This document shows, one piece after another, positions 1 to 5,535 of a stretch of DNA of 6,045 bases. The DNA comes from an uncultured Oscillospiraceae bacterium (lineage in GTDB: Bacteria; Bacillota; Clostridia; Oscillospirales; Acutalibacteraceae). The position numbers were made by a program, and so were the translations under genes. The notes beneath the pieces were generated by a model. The model did no database searches, was not told the DNA's origin, and was given only the letters and a program-made list of their open reading frames with translations. The stretch spans positions 1 through 6,045 of the forward strand of contig CAJMBP010000083.1 in the NCBI GenBank assembly GCA_905211675.1, given 5' to 3'. How positions within the stretch are numbered: the stretch's first letter is position 1; every line of letters begins with the position of its first letter.

Positions 1-769
1 TCAGTTTTCCCCACTCTGTAACGAGTTTATATTGTCTTAACACATTATTAAGGTTAATATATTCCCCACTGTTTTTGAGCATATACAAAGAACTGTTATA
101 ACCGTGAGAACTGCTTTGATTTACATACACCAAATATCCGCCGTCATATATCGGATAAGCCTTTTGAACTCTTGCCGCATAAAATCCCTGTCCGTAAGGT
201 GTTTTCATATTATTCAGATTGTCAAGCATTTGATTTGCATTTAAACCCGAACCCGACAAGCTGTAAACATTTAATGTTCTTGTTGCATCATCATAGCTGT
301 GGCTCATAAAATATTTAGATGTGCCGAATTCTTTGTTCGGATTATCTTCTTCAGCCACATTTGCCAAATCTTCTGCAACCGCTACAAGTCGTCCGCCGAT
401 ATTTTCTGTATCCACATAAACACCGTTTACATATGCGACAATATCCGTTTCATATGTATATCCTGCTATGCCGCCGATAGTGCCTCGTTCAAAATACGGA
501 TTAAAGTCCTCCGAAATATCTCCGTCTTTCGTCACGAACAACGTGCGTATGCTGTCATCATATTCAATCGTATAACCGTAATCTCTCAAATCTTCTAAAC
601 AAATCATCATTCTGCCGTCAAGCAAATAACCTTTTATTTGCTTACCGTCCAAATATGTTATAATATCTGTGTTATACAACGTATCAGCTATATCCCCGAC
701 AGCCGCATAAGCCGTCGCACCGATTGACAAACACATACAAACAACAGCCACACAAAATTTTCTTTTCAT
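1..769 (-). CDS. Secreted stalk-domain (copper amine oxidase N-like) protein, 3' end cut by window edge
   Basis: This frame was read by hand from an ATG at 769; 256 codons are visible with no stop, so the C-terminus lies outside the window. Residues 1-22 form a signal peptide (basic MKRK, hydrophobic core, cleavage site after AYA), so the product should be exported. Residues about 36-80 match the stalk/Cu_amine_oxidN1 fold: a short strand with a DGK turn, then GRMMICLEDLRDYGYTIEYD and RTLFVT. Residues about 97-170 look like a second, diverged copy (YVNGVYVD, IGGRLVAVAEDL, DDATRTLNVYS) carrying an extra insert around residues 138-156. Residues 200-256 look beta-rich and I do not recognise them. 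In Clostridia such domains usually occur in cell-surface or wall-associated proteins; despite the family name no amine oxidase catalytic part is seen. The gene is last of the four visible operon genes, 5 nt after the transporter, with its ribosome binding site inside that gene's end. The precise role is unknown. Confidence 0.82.
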   Translation of the reverse strand, partial: MKRKFCVAVVCMCLSIGATAYAAVGDIADTLYNTDIITYLDGKQIKGYLLDGRMMICLEDLRDYGYTIEYDDSIRTLFVTKDGDISEDFNPYFERGTIGGIAGYTYETDIVAYVNGVYVDTENIGGRLVAVAEDLANVAEEDNPNKEFGTSKYFMSHSYDDATRTLNVYSLSGSGLNANQMLDNLNNMKTPYGQGFYAARVQKAYPIYDGGYLVYVNQSSSHGYNSSLYMLKNSGEYINLNNVLRQYKLVTEWGKL

Positions 770-774
770 AGTTT

Positions 775-1632
775 TTACCCCTCTTTTCTGTTATACAAAA
801 ACATCGCTACCGACACGGAGCATATTATTACATAGCCGATAATACTGAATTTATCCGGAATATCGCCGAACGCTATAAATCCCATAAGTGCCGCAAATAT
901 TATTTGCGTATAATCGAACACCGATATTTCTCTTGCCGGTGCGTATGAATATGCGGCAGTAATCGAAAATTGTCCGCCTGCCGCCGCTATTCCGGCACAT
1001 ATAAGTATTACAAGCTGTGCTATCGTCATAGGTGAATAGTCAACTATCAAATACGGCAACGTCACAATACACGAAAATGCCGAGAAAAAGAATACTATAA
1101 ACGGACCTCTTTCGCCTTTCTGACTTAATTTTCTGACCATAGTGTATGCAACGCCCGCCCCGAATCCTCCGAGCATTCCCACAAAGCTCGGCAAACTTGC
1201 CGATATTGACTGCGGTTTTATTATAAACAACGCACCAATAAATGCCACTATTACGGCTAAAGCCTGAAACGGCTTTACTTTTTCTTTAAGTACAAAATAC
1301 GAACATATAACCGCAAAAAACGGTGACAGCTTATTTAGCATTGACGCGTCCGACAGCACAAGGTGGTCTATTGCATAGAAGTTGCACAAAATCCCCATTG
1401 TACCGAATATTGACCTAAGCAACAATTCAGGCAAATTCTTTTTATTGAACTTGAATTTTTCGTCCGTTCTTATCAGCACAATGAACGCTATAATAAGCGC
1501 TATAAAATTTCTGAAAAAGCTTTTTTGTATTGACGGCAAATCTCCTGCCATTCTTACGAACATATTCATCAACGCAAAGCAAAACGCCGATGAAATTATA
1601 CACATTATTCCCTTTACTTTATTACTGCTCAT
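775..1632 (-). CDS. EamA/DMT-superfamily membrane transporter (RhaT/RarD-like, 10 TM)
   Basis: The 285-residue product has the typical length and layout of drug/metabolite transporter superfamily permeases. Ten hydrophobic segments are visible, at about 7-27, 38-54, 69-89, 96-115, 121-139, 148-166, 177-197, 203-221, 237-255 and 262-280. They form two EamA repeats of five helices each. Typical family features are the loop after helix 4 reading LSPFFAVICSYFVLKEKV (residues 102-119) and its counterpart FDYTQIIFAALMGFIAFGD (239-257). It should lie in the cytoplasmic membrane and export or import a small metabolite; the sequence does not tell which. Its ATG overlaps the end of the upstream FAD dehydrogenase gene by 11 nt. 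An AGGGG site (1638-1642) lies 5 nt before the start, inside the upstream reading frame, so translation is probably coupled. Confidence is high for the family and low for any substrate. Confidence 0.93.
   Translation of the reverse strand: MSSNKVKGIMCIISSAFCFALMNMFVRMAGDLPSIQKSFFRNFIALIIAFIVLIRTDEKFKFNKKNLPELLLRSIFGTMGILCNFYAIDHLVLSDASMLNKLSPFFAVICSYFVLKEKVKPFQALAVIVAFIGALFIIKPQSISASLPSFVGMLGGFGAGVAYTMVRKLSQKGERGPFIVFFFSAFSCIVTLPYLIVDYSPMTIAQLVILICAGIAAAGGQFSITAAYSYAPAREISVFDYTQIIFAALMGFIAFGDIPDKFSIIGYVIICSVSVAMFLYNRKEG
778..783 (-). promoter_or_regulatory. Ribosome binding site of the stalk-domain gene, embedded in the transporter stop region
   Basis: Minus-strand GAGGGG sits 8 nt before the ATG at 769. 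It is formed by the last two sense codons (Glu-Gly) of the transporter gene, and the transporter's TAA falls in the spacer. Ribosomes finishing the transporter therefore end on this site, which favours coupled translation. It also fixes the ATG at 769 as the start. Confidence 0.75.
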
Positions 1633-3208
1633 TTTTACCCCTACCGTTATTAATTGCTACCATTTCCGCTACTTTTATTCCGTCAACTGCGGCTGACATA
1701 ATACCGCCGGCATATCCCGCACCTTCACCGCAAGGATACAGTCCTTTTATATTTGACTGCATTGTTTTCTTGTCACGAATAATTCTTACAGGTGATGATG
1801 ACCTTGTTTCAGGACCTGTTATAACCGCACCGATGTCGGCAAATCCGTGAAGTTTGTTATCCATAAGCACTATTCCCTCACGCATTGAATCAGTTATGAA
1901 TTTAGGGAACACTTCATCAAGATTTACCCACGTCACATTAGGCTTGTATGTCGGCTCGACTGTATATTCACTGTTACTTTCCGCTCCGAGAAAGTCACCG
2001 ACTCTTTGACACGGTGCATTATAATTCTTGCCGCCGACTTCAAATGCTCTCTGCTCAATTTCACGCTGAAAATACATTCCCGCAAGCGGATCGTCAGTTT
2101 TAAAATCGCTCGGTGTTACATTTACAAGCAATGCGCTGTTTGCGTTTTTTCCGTCACGCGCAAAATAGCTCATACCGTTTGTCACAACACCGCCGTCCTC
2201 CGACGCAGACGCAACAACTCTGCCGCCCGGACACATACAAAAGGTGTAAACTCCCCGACCGCTCGGCAGATGAACCGCCAGCTTATAATCGGCGGCTTTA
2301 AGCGCGGGGTGTGACGCAAACATGCCGTATAAGGCCTTGTTTATTTCACTCTGCAAGTGCTCTATTCTGACACCCATTGCAAACGGCTTGCGAACAAATT
2401 CAACACCGCTGTCATAAAGCATTTTAAAGGTATCACGCGCAGAGTGGCCAATGCACAGGCACAAATGCTCGCACGGCATTTTTTTGCCGTTTACCGATAT
2501 GCTTTCAAGTGTTTTGTCTTTAAAATAAACGCCGTCAAGCTTTGAATTAAAATTGACCTCGCCGCCGAGTGAAATAATTTCGTTGCGTATATTTTTTACA
2601 ACAACTTTTAAGATATCGGTACCGATATGCGGTTTAGCGTCTGTCAATATATCTTCGGGAGCTCCAAACTTGCAGAATATTTCAAGAATGGTGCGACAAC
2701 GAATATCCTTTATTCCGGTGTTAAGCTTGCCGTCCGAAAAGGTTCCTGCTCCGCCCTCGCCGAACTGAACATTTGATTCGGGGTTAAGCGCGCCGCCTGC
2801 AAAAAAGCTTTGAACATCGGCAGTTCGCGTGTCAACATCGGCACCGCGTTCATAAACTATTGGGTTTAACCCCGCTTTTGCCAAGGTCAAAGCCGCAAGC
2901 ATGCCCGCAGGGCCAAAACCTATTACAACAGGTCTTACACGCGACTCTGCCTTTTGCCATATATATTCTTTTTTAACAAAAAGAGATGCGTTTTTATTTT
3001 TTTTAATTATTTTATTTTCATTCTTAATTTCCGCAATAACCGATACGCAAAAATGAACATTGCCTTTATCGCGCGCGTCGACAGATTTGCGGTAAAGCCG
3101 AGCCGATATAATATCGTTAATGCTTATTTTCAGTCTGTCGGCTACCACACCTGAAAGGTTTGAAAAATCGGTATCTAACGGTAATTTTAAATTATTGATA
3201 ATTATCAT
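1622..3208 (-). CDS. FAD-dependent dehydrogenase, COG2509 type (NAD(P)/FAD-dependent oxidoreductase)
   Basis: The 528-residue product is a flavoprotein of the uncharacterised COG2509 family. Residues 1-80 form the family's small N-terminal domain, with LKISINDIISARLYRKSVDA at 26-45 and a Lys/Asn-rich stretch at 62-73. The FAD-binding Rossmann motif GFGPAG is at 97-102, followed by the ribose-binding acid E120. Other family marks are QFGEGGAGTFSDGKL (148-162), CIGHSARDT (252-260), CMCPGGRVVASASE (324-337), TGPETRSSSPVRI (464-476) and the C-terminal FAD motif GLYPCGEGAGYAGGIMSAA (489-507). The reaction and substrate are not known for this family; it should be cytosolic. The reading frame opens at 3271, but I chose the ATG at 3208: family similarity begins at MIIINNLKLPLD, and the extra 21 residues would be read wholly over the upstream gene's 3' end. 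This start lies 2 nt after the upstream stop, with only a weak GGTG ribosome site, so coupling is likely. It is the second gene of the operon. Confidence 0.9.
   Translation of the reverse strand: MIIINNLKLPLDTDFSNLSGVVADRLKISINDIISARLYRKSVDARDKGNVHFCVSVIAEIKNENKIIKKNKNASLFVKKEYIWQKAESRVRPVVIGFGPAGMLAALTLAKAGLNPIVYERGADVDTRTADVQSFFAGGALNPESNVQFGEGGAGTFSDGKLNTGIKDIRCRTILEIFCKFGAPEDILTDAKPHIGTDILKVVVKNIRNEIISLGGEVNFNSKLDGVYFKDKTLESISVNGKKMPCEHLCLCIGHSARDTFKMLYDSGVEFVRKPFAMGVRIEHLQSEINKALYGMFASHPALKAADYKLAVHLPSGRGVYTFCMCPGGRVVASASEDGGVVTNGMSYFARDGKNANSALLVNVTPSDFKTDDPLAGMYFQREIEQRAFEVGGKNYNAPCQRVGDFLGAESNSEYTVEPTYKPNVTWVNLDEVFPKFITDSMREGIVLMDNKLHGFADIGAVITGPETRSSSPVRIIRDKKTMQSNIKGLYPCGEGAGYAGGIMSAAVDGIKVAEMVAINNGRGKNEQ
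1638..1642 (-). promoter_or_regulatory. Ribosome binding site of the EamA transporter gene
   Basis: Minus-strand AGGGG lies 5 nt before the ATG at 1632, inside the last codons of the FAD dehydrogenase gene. With the 11-nt gene overlap this supports the chosen start and suggests translational coupling. Confidence 0.65.
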
Positions 3209-3210
3209 AA

Positions 3211-4452
3211 TCAAGCACCAAAAGCGTCGCACACGGCATTTGAAGCGCAAACGGCACTGCTGAATGCCCACTGCAAATTAAAACCGCCGCAATCGCCGTC
3301 TATATCAAGTATTTCACCTATACAGTAAAGGCCTCTTTCACGGCGTGACTCCATAGTTTTTGGGTCAAACAGGTCGGTGTCAAGCCCACCGGCAGTAACC
3401 TGCGAGCTTTCAAAGCCGACAGCGCCCGTAACGGTAAAATCGAAATTTTTAATAACCGACGCCATTTGCTTTATATCACCGTTTTTAAGAGTCGATACGC
3501 TGTCGCTCAATTTTAAGCCGCATTTCTTTATAAGAGCTTGACCCACACGCTTATTAAGCATTCCGGTAAAAAATTCTTCAAGATTTCGCTCTTTAAGTGC
3601 AGACAGCCTGAAATTAAGCATATCGCATATATCGGAAAAGGTATAACCGTTCATTAAATCAAGCGATATTATCTTTTCACCGCTCACCCGTTCAACCTCA
3701 CGCGAAAGCTGCAATACAGGCGGACCCGAAAGCCCGTAATCGCAAAACAGCACCTCGCCGAATTCACTACGCATCAATTTTCCGTCTATCATAAGGCTTG
3801 TCAAAGCGTTTACCTTTATGCCCTTTAACGAACGCACAACATCGGTTACGGTTTTTACCTGAACAATAGCAGGCGTTGTTTTTACGGTTTTATAACCGCA
3901 ATTTTTAAGAATTTTAAAGCAAGAACCGTTACTGCCGAGCTTTTCACCGCCAGAGTAAAGACCTGCGGCAACAATAATTTTTTTGCATAAAAAATCGCCG
4001 TTGTCGGTTTTTACATAAAATAAACCTTCTTGCCTTGAATAAGATAAAACCTTTGTGTCAACAAAAGTATCAACACCCATATTGTCAAGAGCAAAACGCA
4101 TAGAGTCAACCACAGATGACGCCTGCAATGAATACGGATATGCCCTGCCGGTTTCGTCATAGGTAAAAATAACACCCAATTCGGCAAAAAAACCTTCGAT
4201 AAAACGGTTATCGTATTTGTGCAGGGCGTATTGTGCAACCCCGACATTATTGCCGTGATAACGGTCAAGTCTTATATCGGCATTACTTATATTGCACCTT
4301 CCGTTTCCGGTTGTTATAAGCTTTTTACCGACGCGCGAAAGCTGTTCGAGTATTGCAACGCTGATACTGCGGTTACGCTTTTTTATATTTATCGCGGCGC
4401 ACATACCTGCGGCGCCGGCGCCGATAATAATAACATCGTATTTTGAAGTCAT
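3211..4452 (-). CDS. HI0933/YhiN-family flavoprotein (NAD(P)/FAD-dependent oxidoreductase; 'aminoacetone oxidase family')
   Basis: The 413-residue length is normal for the HI0933-like family (COG2081). The N-terminal dinucleotide-binding motif GAGAAG is at 11-16, with E36 as the likely FAD-ribose acid. The family signature TGNGRCNISN is at 48-57. The middle domain carries GEVLFCDYGLSGPPVLQLS (232-250). The C-terminal block has VTAGGLDTDLFDP (352-364), TMESRRERGLYCIGE (366-380), LDIDGDCGG (382-390) and FNLQWAFSSA (391-400), all typical of the family. It should be a cytosolic FAD protein. Databases often name these enzymes after aminoacetone oxidase, but the physiological reaction is generally unproven. 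It is the first gene of the leftward operon, with a strong ribosome binding site and its own promoter. The next gene is a flavoprotein of a different family 2 nt downstream, suggesting related redox roles. Confidence 0.94.
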   Translation of the reverse strand: MTSKYDVIIIGAGAAGMCAAINIKKRNRSISVAILEQLSRVGKKLITTGNGRCNISNADIRLDRYHGNNVGVAQYALHKYDNRFIEGFFAELGVIFTYDETGRAYPYSLQASSVVDSMRFALDNMGVDTFVDTKVLSYSRQEGLFYVKTDNGDFLCKKIIVAAGLYSGGEKLGSNGSCFKILKNCGYKTVKTTPAIVQVKTVTDVVRSLKGIKVNALTSLMIDGKLMRSEFGEVLFCDYGLSGPPVLQLSREVERVSGEKIISLDLMNGYTFSDICDMLNFRLSALKERNLEEFFTGMLNKRVGQALIKKCGLKLSDSVSTLKNGDIKQMASVIKNFDFTVTGAVGFESSQVTAGGLDTDLFDPKTMESRRERGLYCIGEILDIDGDCGGFNLQWAFSSAVCASNAVCDAFGA

Positions 4453-4457
4453 TTTTA

Positions 4458-4463
4458 CTCTCC
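4458..4463 (-). promoter_or_regulatory. Ribosome binding site of the HI0933-family gene
   Basis: Minus-strand GGAGAG lies 5 nt before the ATG at 4452, a strong Shine-Dalgarno site that fixes the start of the operon's first gene. The same six bases are complementary to CTCTCC in the linker of the nearby candidate small RNA. Confidence 0.8.
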
Positions 4464-4479
4464 GAATTTTATTTATTTA

Positions 4480-4508
4480 ATTCTAACATAAAAAGGCCTT
4501 AAACGCAA
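4480..4508 (-). promoter_or_regulatory. Sigma-A-type promoter with extended -10 for the four-gene leftward operon
   Basis: On the minus strand the -10 is TAGAAT (4485 to 4480), preceded by TGT to give an extended TGn -10. The -35 is TTGCGT (4508 to 4503) with an ideal 17-nt spacer that contains the palindrome AAGGCCTT. Transcription would start near 4473, giving a leader of about 20 nt that includes GGAGAG. The promoter begins where the upstream terminator's U-rich tail ends, so the operon would not depend on read-through from upstream. The -35 matches the consensus only at TTG. Confidence 0.65.
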
Positions 4509-4631
4509 ATAAAAAGTGAAAAAGAACCGTGATAACACGGCTCCTTTTCACTTTTAAGGGGTTTGAGGAGAGAATCGCAACCTTTATGTTGCGAAGTACC
4601 GACAAGGGTGCGGCTCCCTGTTTCTCGGTAC
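4508..4631 (-). ncRNA. Candidate structured small RNA (unrecognised family)
   Basis: Three hairpins follow each other on the minus strand. Hairpin A (4631-4596) has outer stem GTACCGA/TCGGTAC and inner stem CAGGG/CCTTG. Hairpin B (4593-4576) has stem CGCAAC/GTTGCG and a 6-nt loop. A C/U-rich unpaired linker follows (4575-4556), then a terminator hairpin (4555-4512). In the terminator, and at 4605/4618 in hairpin A, pairs that are G-U on the minus strand would be A-C mismatches on the plus strand, so the minus strand is probably the transcribed one. A TATTAT -10-like box ends 6 nt before the hairpin A start. A separate operon promoter lies after the terminator, which argues for an independent RNA rather than an mRNA leader. 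I compared it from memory with common riboswitches, T-box, SRP RNA, 6S and tmRNA and saw no convincing match. No start-to-stop reading frame of note was seen inside it. Confidence 0.5.
4512..4555 (-). terminator. Intrinsic terminator of the candidate small RNA
   Basis: A 20-bp stem (4512-4531 with 4536-4555) encloses a 4-nt loop. On the minus strand every pair forms, two of them G-U. The 3' arm ends in a run of five U, then A and three more U. On the plus strand the same stem has two A-C mismatches and is followed by AAGGGG, so the minus direction is the better terminator. It could also block plus-strand transcripts weakly. Confidence 0.75.
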
Positions 4632-4637
4632 AAGCAT

Positions 4638-4643
4638 ATAATA
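4638..4643 (-). promoter_or_regulatory. Possible -10 box of the candidate small RNA
   Basis: Minus-strand TATTAT is followed after 6 nt by the G at 4631 that opens hairpin A, a natural transcription start. No good -35 is present at 16-18 nt; TTCATA occurs at about 20 nt. The DNA here is very AT-rich, so such a box can arise by chance. Confidence 0.3.
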
Positions 4644-4690
4644 CAATCAAAATATAACGGTTTTATGAACACACTTTTAATATTTTTTTA

Positions 4691-4720
4691 GTATATGTTT
4701 AAATTTTTTTGACAATACTA
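4691..4720 (+). promoter_or_regulatory. Sigma-F/sigma-G-like (forespore) promoter of the M23 gene
   Basis: GTATA at 4691-4695 fits the sigma-F -35 GYWTA. After 15 nt, GACAATACTA at 4711-4720 fits GGNRANANTW at all but the second position. Read as a sigma-G promoter, AATACTA differs from CATNHTA only at its first base. Transcription would start near 4727, just ahead of AAGGAG. The consensus strings are recalled from Bacillus subtilis. B. subtilis spoIIQ is a known sigma-F gene, which agrees with the protein call. The two elements also form an inverted repeat (TTTTAGTAT 4686-4694, ATACTAAAA 4715-4723), so an operator is an alternative reading. Confidence 0.45.
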
Positions 4721-4734
4721 AAAGTGCACTGAGA

Positions 4735-4740
4735 AAGGAG
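4735..4740 (+). promoter_or_regulatory. Ribosome binding site of the M23 gene (long spacer)
   Basis: AAGGAG lies 12 nt before the ATG at 4753, longer than the usual 5-9 nt. No other ATG, GTG or TTG occurs in the gap, and the protein begins sensibly with a short cytosolic segment and a membrane helix, so the start is kept. Confidence 0.65.
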
Positions 4741-4752
4741 ATAATTTTACAA

Positions 4753-5466
4753 ATGAAATATTATAATACATCAAGATTTACAAAAGCCGTAACCTCAACC
4801 GGATTTATTACCGTAGTCGCCTGTGCTTTAATAGCAATAGGCGCAATTGGCTGGGTTGCACTGTCACGCAGCAAAACCGTCACCGAAACACCTTCCGATA
4901 ACAGTTCACTGACGCCGTCATATCCCGATGCAAACAGTTCATATAATAGTAAGGCAGACACACCTGATTACGATAACGAGCCTGCCGCCGATGTTAACGA
5001 TGAAGTAAGTAATGTGCCTTACACCGAAACGGAAACAACCTCTGATGCACAACCCGAAGCCCCCGCGTTTATATTACCTATAACCGGCAATATTTCAAAG
5101 GGCTACAGCGACAGCGCGCTTCAGTATTCGGCAACCTACGGAGATATGAGACTGCATACGGGAGTAGATATTTTATGTGAAATCGGCAGTAATATTAAAT
5201 CCGCAGGAAGCGGTACGGTTAAATCGGTAACCGAAGACGCAAATTACGGTAAGGTTATAACAATTGAACATTCGGATGGAATAACGGTTAAATATTGCGG
5301 TATGGGCAGTATAAACATTAAAGAAAACGACAAGGTCGCCATAGGTGATATTTTAGGCACATCGGGTGAAATACCCTGCGAATGCGCAGACAACCCACAC
5401 CTTCATATAGAGGTATATTCAAACGGCAACCCCGCCTCTCCGCTTGAAGCATTAGGACTTGAATAA
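4753..5466 (+). CDS. Membrane-anchored M23 (LytM) family metallopeptidase, probable SpoIIQ-like protein
   Basis: The 237-residue product has a short cytosolic N-terminus, one membrane helix (about 17-37), a Ser/Thr/Asp/Glu/Pro-rich linker (about 40-104) and a C-terminal LytM domain (about 105-235). The zinc and catalytic residues appear intact: H135 and D139 in LHTGVD, H173 in IEHSDG, and H216 and H218 in HLHIEV. It could therefore cleave peptidoglycan cross-links outside the membrane. The domain opening FILPITGNISKGYSDSALQY and the block TYGDMRLHTGVDI resemble SpoIIQ, which in the forespore pairs with mother-cell SpoIIIAH during engulfment. B. subtilis SpoIIQ has lost the first His, whereas clostridial SpoIIQ such as that of C. 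difficile keeps it. The upstream sigma-F-like promoter agrees. Odd points are four cysteines in the extracytoplasmic domain (C142, C182, C209, C211), and no spoIID or other sporulation gene beside it in this window. The alternative is a generic M23 wall hydrolase. I am sure of the M23 family and moderately sure of the SpoIIQ role. Confidence 0.92.
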   Translation: MKYYNTSRFTKAVTSTGFITVVACALIAIGAIGWVALSRSKTVTETPSDNSSLTPSYPDANSSYNSKADTPDYDNEPAADVNDEVSNVPYTETETTSDAQPEAPAFILPITGNISKGYSDSALQYSATYGDMRLHTGVDILCEIGSNIKSAGSGTVKSVTEDANYGKVITIEHSDGITVKYCGMGSINIKENDKVAIGDILGTSGEIPCECADNPHLHIEVYSNGNPASPLEALGLE

Positions 5467-5502
5467 TCAAAACCTGCCCTCGAAATTTTCGTTTAGGGGC
5501 AA

Positions 5503-5535
5503 AACGGGACACAGTTATTATTACTGTGCCCCGTT
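5503..5535. terminator. Bidirectional terminator between the convergent M23 and trmB genes
   Basis: A 13-bp inverted repeat (5503-5515 with 5523-5535) encloses a 7-nt AT loop. One pair is A-C on the plus strand and G-U on the minus strand. Plus transcripts then read CAATTTTGTATATA and minus transcripts read TTTTGCCCC, both short U tracts. The stem begins 37 nt after the M23 stop and touches the last base of the trmB stop codon. A weaker hairpin (GCCCT 5476-5480 with AGGGGC 5495-5500, one bulged G) lies between it and the M23 stop. Confidence 0.7.

Noticed and set aside
299..598. 99-codon plus-strand open frame inside the stalk-domain gene
   Set aside because: Shadow of the minus-strand gene, which has a signal peptide, domain matches and a ribosome site; the plus-strand product resembles nothing I know.
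2997..3004. A8 run (minus strand) in the COG2509 gene, possible slippage site
   Set aside because: It encodes a Lys/Asn stretch in frame, both flanks match the family in one frame, and no alternative frame product is apparent.
4405..4422. GC-rich palindrome around GGCGCCGGCGCC
   Set aside because: It simply encodes the Gly-Ala repeats of the GAGAAG dinucleotide-binding motif.
4536..4631. Riboswitch or T-box leader on the plus strand for the M23 gene, for example c-di-AMP type, which often precedes wall hydrolases
   Set aside because: I could not find the conserved core sequences of those classes, wobble polarity favours the minus strand, and the sporulation-like promoter lies downstream of the structure.
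4709..4714. Perfect TTGACA -35 hexamer on the plus strand
   Set aside because: A start directed by it would fall near 4743, after the ribosome binding site of the M23 gene, and the sequence 17 nt downstream (AGAAAG) is not a -10.
4723..4730. Palindrome AGTGCACT near the expected M23 transcription start
   Set aside because: Only 8 bp and a single copy; no second site or known operator consensus to support it.
5476..5500. Small hairpin GCCCT/AGGGGC after the M23 stop as a separate terminator
   Set aside because: The stem is short with a bulge and a long loop, and is followed only by AAAA on the plus strand; at most an accessory to the 5503-5535 hairpin.
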